Shown here: piece after piece, positions 1-7,672 of the stretch
Layout of the letters: each line of letters starts with the position of its first letter
How positions within the stretch are numbered: position 1 is the stretch's first letter
DNA from: CAZJYI01 sp964550025
GTDB lineage: Bacteria; Verrucomicrobiota; Kiritimatiellia; UBA8416; CAYOBW01
NCBI GenBank assembly: GCA_964550025.1
Contig: CAZJYI010000198.1
Coordinates: 1 to 18,509, forward strand
Reading direction: 5' to 3'
Length of the DNA: 18,509 nt
Made by a program: the position numbers and the translations under genes
The notes under the pieces: generated by a model
What the model was told of the DNA's origin: nothing
The model's database searches: none
Seen by the model: only the letters and a program-made list of their open reading frames with translations

Positions 1-25
1 ATTGGGCCTGAGTGTGCTCCAGACA

Positions 26-100
26 GACTACACCGAGGACTATGCCGAGAACTACACCGATCCCCGCTGTTCCGTGAACTTTGTCGACAACTACACCGAG
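26..100. repeat. Imperfect 12-bp repeats (GACTACACCGAG type)
   Basis: Three tandem 12-bp units lie at 26-37, 38-49 and 50-61, and a further pair of related units lies at 77-88 and 89-100. The core ACTACACCGA recurs exactly at 27-36, 51-60 and 90-99, and the spacings (24 and 39) are multiples of three. In the + frame beginning at base 2 they read as DYTE, DYAE, NYTD, NFVD and NYTE tetrapeptides, and that frame stays open from the window edge to a TAG at 152-154. This could be the tail of a gene that starts upstream, or noncoding repeat DNA. I do not recognise the family. Confidence 0.5.
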
Positions 101-155
101 CCGGCACTGCTTCCGGAGTCATGCAAAGCGTTCTGTTTGCATTTCTCATCATAGT

Positions 156-190
156 GGCAGTTGACCACGAGGCAGTTAACTACGCAACTG
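156..190. promoter_or_regulatory. Candidate operator for the toxin-antitoxin pair
   Basis: A near-perfect direct repeat, GGCAGTTGAC at 156-165 and GGCAGTTAAC at 171-180, is spaced by 15 bp. CAGTTG at 158-163 is also inverted as CAACTG at 185-190. Many type II toxin-antitoxin operons are autoregulated at repeated sites just upstream of the antitoxin gene. The location fits, but binding by this antitoxin is inference. Confidence 0.3.
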
Positions 191-227
191 TCATGCGCCC
201 GCGGACCAGACGCATCTGTCCAGAGAA

Positions 228-256
228 TTGACGACGGCTGTCAGCGGAGGTAGTAT
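228..256 (+). promoter_or_regulatory. Candidate sigma70-like promoter for the toxin-antitoxin pair
   Basis: TTGACG at 228-233 and TAGTAT at 251-256 are separated by 17 bp. Transcription would then begin close to the ATG at 263, giving an almost leaderless message. A GGAGG at 246-250 also lies 12 bases before that ATG, which argues for a longer transcript from a promoter further upstream. TTGACG hexamers occur by chance several times in a window of this size, so support is weak. Confidence 0.25.
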
Positions 257-262
257 CTCAGC

Positions 263-490
263 ATGACCACGATGGAGAAGATGCGTAGCGAAGTCATGGC
301 GTTGTCGCCGAGTGAGCGAGCAAGCCTGGCTCACGAGCTGATCCTGAGTCTCGACGATCCGACGGAATACGACTTGAGCCCGGCGTATGAGACCGAGATT
401 CAGCGTCGGCTCAAGATGGTACGGGAAGGTACCGCCTCCGGCCGCCCGGCCGCCGAGGTGTTCTCAGACATCAGGGCCAGGTATTCATGA
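263..490 (+). CDS. Addiction-module antitoxin (unstable antitoxin family)
   Basis: This 75-residue protein matches the short antitoxins of the addiction-module component family (Pfam Unstab_antitox type). The telling part is residues 13-32, with LSPSERASLAHELILSLDD, close to the family pattern LSPEERAELAxxLLxSLD. Such proteins bind and neutralise a RelE/ParE toxin and usually repress their own operon. The stop codon overlaps the start of the toxin gene as ATGA at 487-490, so the two are translationally coupled. GGAGG at 246-250 lies 12 bases before the ATG at 263. In-frame ATGs at 272 and 281 are alternatives, but they lie even further from that site. The pair sits directly upstream of surface-glycan genes and has no evident functional link to them. 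Confidence 0.85.
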   Translation: MTTMEKMRSEVMALSPSERASLAHELILSLDDPTEYDLSPAYETEIQRRLKMVREGTASGRPAAEVFSDIRARYS

Positions 491-795
491 CCGACGTCAC
501 GATCCTCCACGAAGCGGAAGTAGAGCTTTGGGAGGCCGTTGCCTACTACGAAGACAGAGCCATGGGCCTAGGGCTCGATTTCGAGACGGCGATCGAGCGG
601 TCCATGCAGAGCATTGCCGAACACCCGGAACGCTGGCCGCTCCGTGCGGATGGCACACGCAGATACCTCGTTCAACGTTTCCCCTACCTCGTTGTCTACG
701 CGTACGTAAAACACCACGTCTGGATTCTCGCGGTTGCGCACTGCAAACGACGCCCAGCGTACTGGCAGGACAGAATCCGGAGGGTATGCCGATGA
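487..795 (+). CDS. RelE/ParE-type toxin (plasmid stabilisation family)
   Basis: This 102-residue basic protein has the RelE/ParE layout: an N-terminal helical part with EAEVELWEAVAYYED, a middle IAEHPERW segment, and a C-terminal strand pair with RRYLVQRFPYLVVYAY followed by ILAVAHCKRRPAYW. Members either cleave mRNA on the ribosome or poison gyrase. The sequence alone does not decide which. The ATGA overlap with the antitoxin and the usual antitoxin-first order support a functional module. Its stop at 793-795 overlaps the next gene's ATG at 792, so the flippase may be translated by coupling from this gene. No truncation is seen. Confidence 0.85.
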   Translation: MTDVTILHEAEVELWEAVAYYEDRAMGLGLDFETAIERSMQSIAEHPERWPLRADGTRRYLVQRFPYLVVYAYVKHHVWILAVAHCKRRPAYWQDRIRRVCR

Positions 796-2135
796 TCGAC
801 AGATTGAAGGCGATTCGGGACCGGCTCGGTCCGCTGTGGTGGTACAGTCTGCTGATGTTCGGCTTCTCCCGCGTCGGTGACCTCATCAACCTCTACATTG
901 CCATGTTCCTCGTTCCCGCGGTCATCTCAAAGGACCGCCTGGGTGCGGTCGTGCCGCTCATCTGGCTCTCGTCCCTGGTGGGGGTGCCGCTCTCCATCGT
1001 TGTGCAGGGCGGGCTGAGATACATCACGAAGTACGAGGTTGCCGGGGAACGGGGAAAGGTGAAGGCGCTTCTTGCGGACATTAGCCTCGTGACGGGGCTG
1101 CTCGCGGCCGTGGTAGCTGCCGTCCTCTTCTCCTCGCACGAGTTTATCCAGGTCAGACTGAAGATCATGGATCCCCGGGTCATCGTGATGGTGGGAGCAA
1201 TGGCCGTCGTGTCATGCTGGACACCGGTGGCGCAGACAACGGCCCAGGGACTCAAACGATTCTATCGGCTTGTAGCGGCGCAACTTGCGGGTCCCGTTGC
1301 AAGGCTGATTGTGGTCCTGCTTCTCCTCGAACGCCTGCAGATCGTGGGTTTTCTTGCCGGTTCGGTGGCTTTCAAAGTGGGGGTTATCCTGACTCTCGGC
1401 TGGGGACTGTGGCACTACGTGGGCAAGGACATCCGGCGAGAGTCGTACCGCTCGGATCTGCCGGCCCTGGTCCAGTACATAAAGCCCATTGCCGTTTCGG
1501 GTCTGGTGTTGACGCTACAGCTTGCCGCGGAACCGTGGATCATACGCCAGCGACTTCCGGAGACCGAGTCGGCCGCTTACTACATCCTGGCCACATTCGG
1601 CAATATTCCGATGTATGTTGCGGCCTCGGTGATACCGTTTCTTTTCCCGCTGGTTGCCGAACGGCACGAGCGGGGGCAATCAACCCGGAGAATACACTTG
1701 CAGGCACTGGCAGTGGTCTTTCTGACGGGGACTGTTACGGCGTTGGCATTCGTCTTTGTGGGTAGGCCGGTTCTGGCCTTGCGCGAGGCGTGGCGCGAGT
1801 ACGAAACCTACGCGCCTTTCCTCTGGCAAATTGGCCTGGTGACCACGGCCAATGTTGTTGTCAGTTGCCACACGACGCATGAGATAGCAACCCGTACCTT
1901 TGGCTATCTCAGGTACGTCGTGCCGGTCATACTCCTGGAGTTGATTGTGCTACAGTGCCTCATGGGGTGGCCGTTCTTCCGGCCGTGGCTCCCCGCGGGG
2001 CTGTGGGGCTGGGTGGATGGGTGGATCGTGAGGGATCTGCGGTTCATCGTGAACTTCATGCTGGGTGCCCGCGTTCTGGTCCTTGTCGGTATTGTCGTGG
2101 AGTTGCTTGGGAGACGGCGTGAAACTCATGGTTGA
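792..2135 (+). CDS. Polysaccharide flippase, Wzx/MATE-like membrane protein
   Basis: A 447-residue, strongly hydrophobic protein with about a dozen predicted membrane spans, the usual size for Wzx-type lipid-linked oligosaccharide flippases of the MOP superfamily. It begins MIDRLKAIRDRLGPLWWYS and then has the typical first span with GDLINLYIAMFLVP. The frame is open far upstream, but the start at 792 is chosen because GGAGGG at 779-784 lies 7 bases before it. The ATG at 786 would leave only one base. Its role would be to move undecaprenyl-linked glycan units across the inner membrane. It overlaps the toxin gene upstream and the glycosyltransferase gene downstream, so the last two genes of this run are probably co-expressed. 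Substrate specificity cannot be read from the sequence. Confidence 0.8.
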   Translation: MIDRLKAIRDRLGPLWWYSLLMFGFSRVGDLINLYIAMFLVPAVISKDRLGAVVPLIWLSSLVGVPLSIVVQGGLRYITKYEVAGERGKVKALLADISLVTGLLAAVVAAVLFSSHEFIQVRLKIMDPRVIVMVGAMAVVSCWTPVAQTTAQGLKRFYRLVAAQLAGPVARLIVVLLLLERLQIVGFLAGSVAFKVGVILTLGWGLWHYVGKDIRRESYRSDLPALVQYIKPIAVSGLVLTLQLAAEPWIIRQRLPETESAAYYILATFGNIPMYVAASVIPFLFPLVAERHERGQSTRRIHLQALAVVFLTGTVTALAFVFVGRPVLALREAWREYETYAPFLWQIGLVTTANVVVSCHTTHEIATRTFGYLRYVVPVILLELIVLQCLMGWPFFRPWLPAGLWGWVDGWIVRDLRFIVNFMLGARVLVLVGIVVELLGRRRETHG

Positions 2136-3537
2136 TTTCATGCGGGACGTGGAAACGTCCTACGATCTGCCGTCCATCTCGGCGGACGGTGTGCAGGTCT
2201 GGCCTTTCCTGCGCCAGATCTACTTCTCTCACTATGCACGCAAGATCATGCCGGGGCTGACATTCAAGGGGACGAGCACGAAGAGGTGGCGGGAGCTGGG
2301 ACGAGTGAGGAATATCCTTCACGGGGCCGGCGAATGGCGGCGTCGCCACGAATACGTGGTCATATCCTCCACTTGGCGGAGAAGACTGATTGACGGTCGG
2401 TACGTCGACAAGAGCGCCGAGTGGTTGATGCGGGAGCTCGGGAAGGACAACGTCCTGATGGTGGAGATGGCCATGAACCCGGGTGGTGGAGACTTCCGCA
2501 CGATGAGCACCAGCGCGGGCGACACCGTCGTGTCCTCCGACCTGCTCAGCTTCCTGGCACTGCTCCCCGGCCTGGGCATCCGGCCGCGCATCGAGCATGA
2601 GGAGATTCTGGACGAGATCAATCGCAAGTACGAGCTCCGCGTTCGCTACCGCTGGGCCGTCGCGTCTTTCCTGCGCATGCGGCGCGTTTTCCGCCGCCTG
2701 TTCATGCGATGGCAGCCGCGCTGCGTGTTCTTCAGCGCGGCCTACTACGGTGTACTGAGCCAGCCCGCGATCGCGGCTGCCGCTCAGCTCGGGATTCCCA
2801 CGGTCGAGCTGCAGCATGGTTTCATCTCCGATGAGCATGAGGCCTACATGGTGCACCGGCAACTGGACCGCGCCGCGTTTCCGGACTATCTGTTCTGCTA
2901 CGGCGACTACGTGAAGCAGTACTTCGGCGCCCGGAATCACTACATTCCCGTGTCGAGAGTCCACACCGTGGGAAGCGGCTACATCGAGTACATCCGCGAT
3001 GAGTATGAGTGCGATGAGGCTCTGCGGGATTGCCTGGCGCAGTTTGATCGATCGGTGACCGTGTCTTCCATCCTGACGGCGGAAGAAGAGATCATCGAGC
3101 TCATGTGTGATGCCGCGCGTCGCGACCCCCGGATTCTATACGTGTTTGTCCCGCGGGAATGGGAGAAGGACTACGCGGGAATGGGATTTCCGCCCAACGT
3201 GAAGCTGTTTCGCAACCTCGATTTCTACAGGATCGCCAAGTTCACGGATTTCCATTCCACGGTCTCTTCGACCTGCGCCCTGGAGGCCCCCGCCTTCGGC
3301 ACGCCGAATATCCTGCTGGACATCAAGGGCCTTGCCCGTTCGTACTACGGTTCCATGCTCACCGACGGGGAGGTTACGCGCTACGTGACCACGGGGGCGG
3401 AGTTCGCCGATGCGATTCGTACGTGGCAGCCCAGGGACAGGCAGGACATCATAGAACGCCACCGCGAGTTCTACCTTCCCGGCCACCGCGCGGCCGTGCG
3501 AGAGGCCGTTGCCCGCGTTCTGACCGGAGGTCGGTGA
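2119..3537 (+). CDS. GT-B-fold glycosyltransferase, possible nonulosonate transferase
   Basis: A 472-residue soluble protein. Residues 230-234 are ELQHG, followed by FISDEHEAY and a PDYLFCYGDY segment. A C-terminal SSTCALE at 383-389 is followed by AFGTPNILLD. This pairing of QHG and an ST...E phosphate-binding loop is what I associate with GT-B transferases of capsule and sialic-acid-like glycans. The GTG at 2119 is preferred because GGGAG at 2109-2113 lies 5 bases upstream. ATGs at 2128 and 2140 are in frame and possible. The gene overlaps the flippase end by about 17 bases. Given the nonulosonate genes downstream, it is a reasonable candidate for the CMP-nonulosonate transferase. That is inference, and the donor is not proven by any motif I can see. 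Confidence 0.6.
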   Translation: MKLMVDFMRDVETSYDLPSISADGVQVWPFLRQIYFSHYARKIMPGLTFKGTSTKRWRELGRVRNILHGAGEWRRRHEYVVISSTWRRRLIDGRYVDKSAEWLMRELGKDNVLMVEMAMNPGGGDFRTMSTSAGDTVVSSDLLSFLALLPGLGIRPRIEHEEILDEINRKYELRVRYRWAVASFLRMRRVFRRLFMRWQPRCVFFSAAYYGVLSQPAIAAAAQLGIPTVELQHGFISDEHEAYMVHRQLDRAAFPDYLFCYGDYVKQYFGARNHYIPVSRVHTVGSGYIEYIRDEYECDEALRDCLAQFDRSVTVSSILTAEEEIIELMCDAARRDPRILYVFVPREWEKDYAGMGFPPNVKLFRNLDFYRIAKFTDFHSTVSSTCALEAPAFGTPNILLDIKGLARSYYGSMLTDGEVTRYVTTGAEFADAIRTWQPRDRQDIIERHREFYLPGHRAAVREAVARVLTGGR

Positions 3538-3582
3538 CGGTCGGGCTCGGGTGTATGCGAGGAACGTGACGCGACCACGACG

Positions 3583-3683
3583 GATTGATGAGTAGCGATT
3601 GATGATTCCTGATTTCTGAAGCTACCGACCTGACCGCGCCAACAGTTCGGAAATCAAGAATCGCTAATCGAGAATTGTCAATC
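3583..3683. repeat. Inverted repeat built from heptamer units
   Basis: The arms 3583-3620 and 3646-3683 are each 38 nt and match in 28 of 38 positions when one is reverse-complemented, with a 25-nt centre. The left arm reads as consecutive 7-mers beginning with GA (GATTGAT, GAGTAGC, GATTGAT, GATTCCT, GATTTCT). The right arm reads as 7-mers of the type AAATCAA, GAATCGC, TAATCGA, GAATTGT, CAATCAG. It could fold into a long imperfect hairpin after the glycosyltransferase gene and might slow or end transcription. It is markedly AT-richer than the genes around it. Confidence 0.7.
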
Positions 3684-3750
3684 AGGAGGAACGGCAAAGT
3701 GGCGGCGCGAAGGTCTCTTCCCGGGATCTGCCCGCTTTCTTCGTCTGTCC

Positions 3751-3933
3751 CCGTCGGGCTCATCGTCTTTTCCTTTGACCCTTCGGCTGGCACGGACGGC
3801 GTGGCAGCCGTCCCTCCAGTGCACAGAACCGATGTTGTTTCTCCCCTGGCGGGTGGGGTTACACCACGACCGCGTGCCGGGAACGCCAAGAACGAAGGCA
3901 GTGCCGGTCGGAGTCACGGTCTTTTCCTTTGAC
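3751..3933. repeat. Direct repeat pair ending GTCTTTTCCTTTGAC
   Basis: A 29-nt sequence at 3751-3779 recurs at 3905-3933 with 24 identical positions, and the last 15 bases are identical. The copies are 154 bp apart. Between them are GC-rich bases including a wide inverted stretch around GACGGCGTGGCAGCCGTC (3795-3812). This looks like a dispersed intergenic element rather than a gene. No open frame with recognisable protein content covers it. Confidence 0.6.
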
Positions 3934-3950
3934 TGTGCTTTTTCGGGAGT

Positions 3951-3992
3951 GAACGTCGAACATGGAACATCGAACAGTGAACTTCGAACGGA
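3951..3992. repeat. Six tandem heptamers, GAACNNN
   Basis: Six head-to-tail 7-bp units fill 3951-3992: GAACGTC, GAACATG, GAACATC, GAACAGT, GAACTTC and GAACGGA. The GAAC core is invariant. A 7-bp period does not preserve a reading frame, so this is not a coding repeat. Heptanucleotide tandem repeats (STRRs) are known from filamentous cyanobacteria; relation to those is not implied. Confidence 0.8.
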
Positions 3993-4074
3993 AGATCGGC
4001 TTCGCGTATCGTACTCGCACTCCTTTTTCTCGCCGATCCTGCGGACGGTCGGAGCCGAGCGAAACCGATTGCAA

Positions 4075-4103
4075 TTGACGTGCCATGGGCGGTCTGCTAC
4101 GCA
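4075..4103 (+). promoter_or_regulatory. Weak candidate promoter for the neuAB run
   Basis: TTGACG at 4075-4080 is followed after 17 bp by TACGCA at 4098-4103, preceded by TGC as in an extended -10 element. The -10 match to TATAAT is poor. Its position, after the repeats and about 50 bases before the first gene of the run, is the main argument. Confidence 0.25.
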
Positions 4104-4152
4104 AAAGAGAAGGCCCATTACTCGTAAGAACTAGGGAAGGAGTTAGCTGTCG

Positions 4153-5865
4153 ATGCCGAGGACTCTGTTCTTATCGCTCGCCCGAGGGGGCAGCAAGGGG
4201 ATACCCCGGAAGAACCTGCGTTCGGTCGGCGGCGTACCGCTTATAGGGCGCGCCGTACGCCTGGGTCGAAGGTGTCTCGCCGACGGTGATGGGCGCGTTG
4301 TGGTCTCCACCGATGATGCGGAGATCGCGGAGGTAGCCCGATGGTTCGGCGCAGATGTTCCCTTCCTCCGCCCTGCCGAGCTGGCACAGGATCTGACGCC
4401 TTCCCGCCCCGTGGTCCTGCACGCTCTGGACTGGTATGCGGCCCAGGGCGAGTCCTTCGACGAGGTCGTTCTGCTTCAGCCCACGACCCCCTTGACCTCC
4501 GTGGCGGACGTCCGTGGCTGCATTGACCTCTTTCGCACCCTTGGCGGCCCTTCGGTGGTCTCTGTGACGGAGCCCCGGGACCCCGTCGATTTCCACCTGG
4601 TGATGGATGGAAGCCTGCTGAAGCCCGCGGTGGATTCGAAGCTGGTTTTCAGTCGCCAGGAACGGGCCGAAGAGGTGTGCCTGGCGACCAGCGTGTACGT
4701 GTGTTCGCCAGAATGGCTGCGCTCAAAGGAGCACTGGCTGGTTCCGGGGGAAACGCACGGCTATCGTGTTTCACCCGAGCGTGCGCTGGACATCGACGAG
4801 GAGTTCGAGTTGGCGTCGAACGAGGCGCTTTATCGCCGGGGTGTCCCGTGGGCGGACGGCCGCGTGATGGTCATCGCGGAAGCGGGCGTGAACCACAACG
4901 GCGACATGGCCCGGGCCCTCGAAATGATCGACGTGGCCGCCGAAGCGGGGGCGGACGCGGTCAAGTTCCAGATCTACCACACGGAAGAGTACTGTGCGGC
5001 GACGGCTCCGCAGGCCGACTACCAGAAGAGGAATACCGGTTCCGAGGAGAGCATGCAGGAGATGATGCGCGGCTTCGAGCTCAGCCCGGAACAGCTGCGC
5101 GAACTGGTCGAACGTTGCCGGTCGCGGGGGGTGATGTTCTCCGCCAGCATGTTCGACCTCACTGCCGTCCGTGAGCTGGATGCGCTGGACCCACCGTTCA
5201 TGAAGGTCCCATCCGGGGAGATAACCAACCGTCCTTTGCTGGAAGCCGTTGCGCGAACGCTTCGCCCCGTCGTGTTGTCCACGGGGATGAGCACGCTGGC
5301 CGAAGTGGCTTCGGCCGTGGATATCCTGCGGGAGAACGGAACGGAGGACCTGGCATTGCTGCATTGCACGAGCGACTATCCCGCGAGCATCGGGGAGTGC
5401 AATCTCAGTGCGATGGCGGCCATGGCGTCCGCGTTCCATGTTCCCGTGGGATACAGCGATCACACGATCGGTCACGATTCGGCCGTGGCCGCTGTGGCGC
5501 TCGGAGCGCGTGTCCTCGAGAAGCACTTCACCCTGGACAAGTCGCTGGTCGGCCCTGATCACAAGGCCAGCGCCGATCCCGCGGAGTTCGCGGCCTACGT
5601 TGGGACCGTGCGCAACATGGAAGCCGCACTCGGTACGGGAATCAAGCGACCTTCCGAGTCGGAGCGCGCCACGGCGGCGGCCGCCCGCAAGAGCCTTGTC
5701 GCCGCCCGCCGTTTGCCCGAGGGGCACCGGCTGTGCGAAGGCGATATGGTCTGCAAACGGCCGGGCACGGGCCTGTCTCCGATGCTGATCGATGTCGTCG
5801 TCGGGCGTTCACTCAAGCGCGATGTTCCGCCGGATCACATCCTGCGGTGGGGAGACCTGGCGTGA
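4153..5865 (+). CDS. neuB: Fused CMP-nonulosonate synthetase (NeuA) and nonulosonate synthase (NeuB)
   Basis: A 570-residue two-enzyme protein. Residues 1 to about 232 are a CMP-sugar synthetase: LARGGSKGIPRKN at the N-terminus, STDDAEIA at 52-59, LQPTTPL at 108-114, and DIDEEFEL at 213-220. From about residue 238 a full NeuB follows: IAEAGVNHNG at 241-250, KVPSGEITN at 351-359, LSTGMST at 375-381, LHCTSDYP at 403-410, GYSDHT at 433-438, EKHFT at 456-460, GPDHKAS at 467-473, and a C-terminal antifreeze-like SAF domain (about 513-570). NeuB condenses phosphoenolpyruvate with a hexosamine; NeuA activates the product with CTP. Both halves are of normal length, so this is a true fusion and not a fragment. 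The product could be N-acetylneuraminate or legionaminate; the motifs do not settle this. Its end overlaps neuC as GTGA. Confidence 0.9.
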   Translation: MPRTLFLSLARGGSKGIPRKNLRSVGGVPLIGRAVRLGRRCLADGDGRVVVSTDDAEIAEVARWFGADVPFLRPAELAQDLTPSRPVVLHALDWYAAQGESFDEVVLLQPTTPLTSVADVRGCIDLFRTLGGPSVVSVTEPRDPVDFHLVMDGSLLKPAVDSKLVFSRQERAEEVCLATSVYVCSPEWLRSKEHWLVPGETHGYRVSPERALDIDEEFELASNEALYRRGVPWADGRVMVIAEAGVNHNGDMARALEMIDVAAEAGADAVKFQIYHTEEYCAATAPQADYQKRNTGSEESMQEMMRGFELSPEQLRELVERCRSRGVMFSASMFDLTAVRELDALDPPFMKVPSGEITNRPLLEAVARTLRPVVLSTGMSTLAEVASAVDILRENGTEDLALLHCTSDYPASIGECNLSAMAAMASAFHVPVGYSDHTIGHDSAVAAVALGARVLEKHFTLDKSLVGPDHKASADPAEFAAYVGTVRNMEAALGTGIKRPSESERATAAAARKSLVAARRLPEGHRLCEGDMVCKRPGTGLSPMLIDVVVGRSLKRDVPPDHILRWGDLA

Positions 5866-7013
5866 GAACGATTGGGGTGGTTACCGTTGCCCGTTCGGAT
5901 TTCGGGATTCTGCTGCCGCTGCTGAGGCGGGTCGAGGCGGACCCGGAGACGGCCTTGCGCCTCTACGTCACCGGAATGCACCTGGCCCCTGAATTCGGGT
6001 TGACGGTGAACATGATCGAGAGCGCCGGTATTCCCGTCGGGGAACGGATCGAGATGCTCGTCTCGTCGGACGAACCCGAAGGGGTGGCCAAATCCATGGG
6101 GCTCGGGGTGCTGGGCTTCGCCCAGTCCTTCGCGGCCGTGCGTCCGGATATCCTCGTCGTCATGGGTGACCGCTTCGACATGGCCGCCGGGCCGCTGGCC
6201 GCCCTGCCGTTCAAGATTCCCGTCGCCCACATTCACGGCGGGGAAGTGACCATCGGGGCCATCGACGACGCGTTGCGCCATTCCTTGACCAAACTGAGCC
6301 ACTTGCACTTCGCCAGCACGGAGGAATACGCCCGTCGGATTGCCCAGATGGGCGAGGAGGAATGGCGTATCACCGTGAGCGGGGCGCCGGGCCTGGATAG
6401 CCTGCGGGCGGTGGAACGTCTGGATCGGGACGCGTTCGCGGCGCGGTTCGGCGTGCGGTTGCCGGAGCGGTTCCTGCTGGTGACCTACCACCCGGTCACA
6501 TTGCAGTTTGACCGTGCCGAGGAGCAGTTGCGGGAGTTCCTGGCGGCCTTGGACGCTTGCGGCCTGCCGGCGCTGTGTACGTTGCCCAATGCGGACACCA
6601 AGGGGCGCGCCATGGGGCAGACCGTACGCGAGTTTGCCCGCGGCCGTCCGCAGATGATGATCGTCGACAACCTCGGGACGGAAGGCTACTTCAGTGCGAT
6701 GGGCATGGCCACCGCTATGGTGGGGAATTCCTCGAGCGGAATCATCGAAGCCCCTTCGTTCCGTCTACCCGTGGTCAACGTGGGAATACGCCAGGAGGGG
6801 CGCATCCGTGCGGCGAACATTGTTGATGTGGGGCCGTCGACCGCGGAAATCCTGGCCGGCATTGAAGCGGCGACCTCGGACGCGTTTCGCGAATCGCTGA
6901 AGGACATGGTGAGCCCCTACGGTGACGGACACGCTTCGGAGCGGATTCTTGAGCGTTTGAAGGGTGTGCCGCTCGATGACAGGTTGGTTCTCAAACGGTT
7001 TGTCGACCTATGA
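5862..7013 (+). CDS. neuC: UDP-N-acetylglucosamine 2-epimerase (hydrolysing), NeuC/LegG type
   Basis: A 383-residue member of the hydrolysing 2-epimerases that supply ManNAc or its 4-amino-6-deoxy analogue to NeuB. Diagnostic segments are VVMGDRFDM, the AHIHGGEVTIGAIDDALRHS block with TKLSHLHF after it, and GNSSSGIIEAPSF near the C-terminus. The GTG start at 5862 shares bases with the neuB stop (GTGA) and has GGGGAG at 5849-5854, 7 bases upstream, so the longer open frame beginning at 5733 is not used. It acts in the cytoplasm between the precursor NDP-sugar and NeuB. LegG-type enzymes that take UDP-diacetylbacillosamine look very similar, and this one cannot be separated from them by eye. 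Confidence 0.9.
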   Translation: MRTIGVVTVARSDFGILLPLLRRVEADPETALRLYVTGMHLAPEFGLTVNMIESAGIPVGERIEMLVSSDEPEGVAKSMGLGVLGFAQSFAAVRPDILVVMGDRFDMAAGPLAALPFKIPVAHIHGGEVTIGAIDDALRHSLTKLSHLHFASTEEYARRIAQMGEEEWRITVSGAPGLDSLRAVERLDRDAFAARFGVRLPERFLLVTYHPVTLQFDRAEEQLREFLAALDACGLPALCTLPNADTKGRAMGQTVREFARGRPQMMIVDNLGTEGYFSAMGMATAMVGNSSSGIIEAPSFRLPVVNVGIRQEGRIRAANIVDVGPSTAEILAGIEAATSDAFRESLKDMVSPYGDGHASERILERLKGVPLDDRLVLKRFVDL

Positions 7014-7672
7014 AGAGGGTGATCGGACTTGGGGCAGGCGGGCACGCGAGAGTTCTCCTCGATATCCTCCGCGCCGATTCGGCGGTGGAGGTCGTGGGGC
7101 TCCTGGATGCGCGGCCCGATCTGTGGGGGAGCGAGGTAGACGGTTGCCCCGTGCTGGGAGACGACCGCCTTCTGGACGGACTCCATGCGGACGGCGTGCG
7201 ATCTGCCTTCGTCGGCATCGCCAGCGTGGGGGCGACCGATGTGCGCCGCCGCGTGGCGGAACATGCCGTGCGTGCCGGGTTTGAGCTCCTGCGCGTCATC
7301 CATCCCTCGGCCACCGTTTCTCCATCCGCGGACGTCGGTCCCGGCGCGGCCCTCCTGGCCGGGTCGATCGTGGGTGCCGGCGTTGTATTGGGTGCGAACG
7401 TCATCGTGAACACGGGGGCGATCGTCGAGCATGGTTGCGTCGTGGGCGACCACGCGCACATCGCGACCGGCGCCATCCTGGCCGGGGACGTACGCGTGCA
7501 GGAGGGCGTTCACGTGGGGGCGGGTGCGGTGGTGCGGCAGGGCGTAACGTTGGGACGCGGCGCCGTTGTCGGGGCGGGCGCCGCGGTTGTGCGGGACGTC
7601 CCGCGGAATACGACCGTCGTGGGAGTGCCCGCTCGCCCTCTCGAACGTGGCGGGCAGGAGACCGGCGCCTGA
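7010..7672 (+). CDS. neuD: Sialic-acid-type acetyltransferase, NeuD/PglD/LegH-like
   Basis: A 220-residue protein with an N-terminal Rossmann-like part (GLGAGGHARVLLD at 6-18) and a C-terminal left-handed beta helix of hexapeptide repeats (about 98-195). The family's catalytic histidine is expected at H141 in NTGAIVEHGC. Relatives acetylate an amino group on UDP-4-amino-sugars (PglD, LegH) or hydroxyls of sialic acids (NeuD). Its place after neuC fits either an early N-acetylation or a later O-acetylation. The start overlaps the neuC stop as ATGA at 7010-7013 with no strong Shine-Dalgarno site, so translation probably depends on coupling. Confidence 0.85.
   Translation: MKRVIGLGAGGHARVLLDILRADSAVEVVGLLDARPDLWGSEVDGCPVLGDDRLLDGLHADGVRSAFVGIASVGATDVRRRVAEHAVRAGFELLRVIHPSATVSPSADVGPGAALLAGSIVGAGVVLGANVIVNTGAIVEHGCVVGDHAHIATGAILAGDVRVQEGVHVGAGAVVRQGVTLGRGAVVGAGAAVVRDVPRNTTVVGVPARPLERGGQETGA

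Larger units (their letters stand above)
3538..4152. other. Gene-free interval with repeats and leader of the nonulosonate genes
   Basis: No believable gene was found in these 615 bases. The interval holds the heptamer inverted repeat, the 29-nt direct repeat pair and the GAACNNN array. From about 3993 to 4152 it has no strong feature apart from a weak promoter-like pair and the ribosome binding site AAGGAG at 4137-4142, 10 bases before the ATG at 4153. The interval separates the flippase/transferase pair from the sugar-synthesis run. Confidence 0.7.

Noticed and set aside
387..791. N-terminal extension of the flippase
   Set aside because: The frame is open upstream of 792 but overlaps the toxin-antitoxin genes out of frame, reads as arginine- and proline-rich noise, and the Shine-Dalgarno site fits a start at 792.
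2056..2964. A 302-codon open frame on the minus strand
   Set aside because: Antisense to the glycosyltransferase with the ELQHG motif; low-complexity translation typical of a shadow frame.
3951..3992. CRISPR array
   Set aside because: Units are 7 bp with no spacers, so it is a simple tandem repeat.
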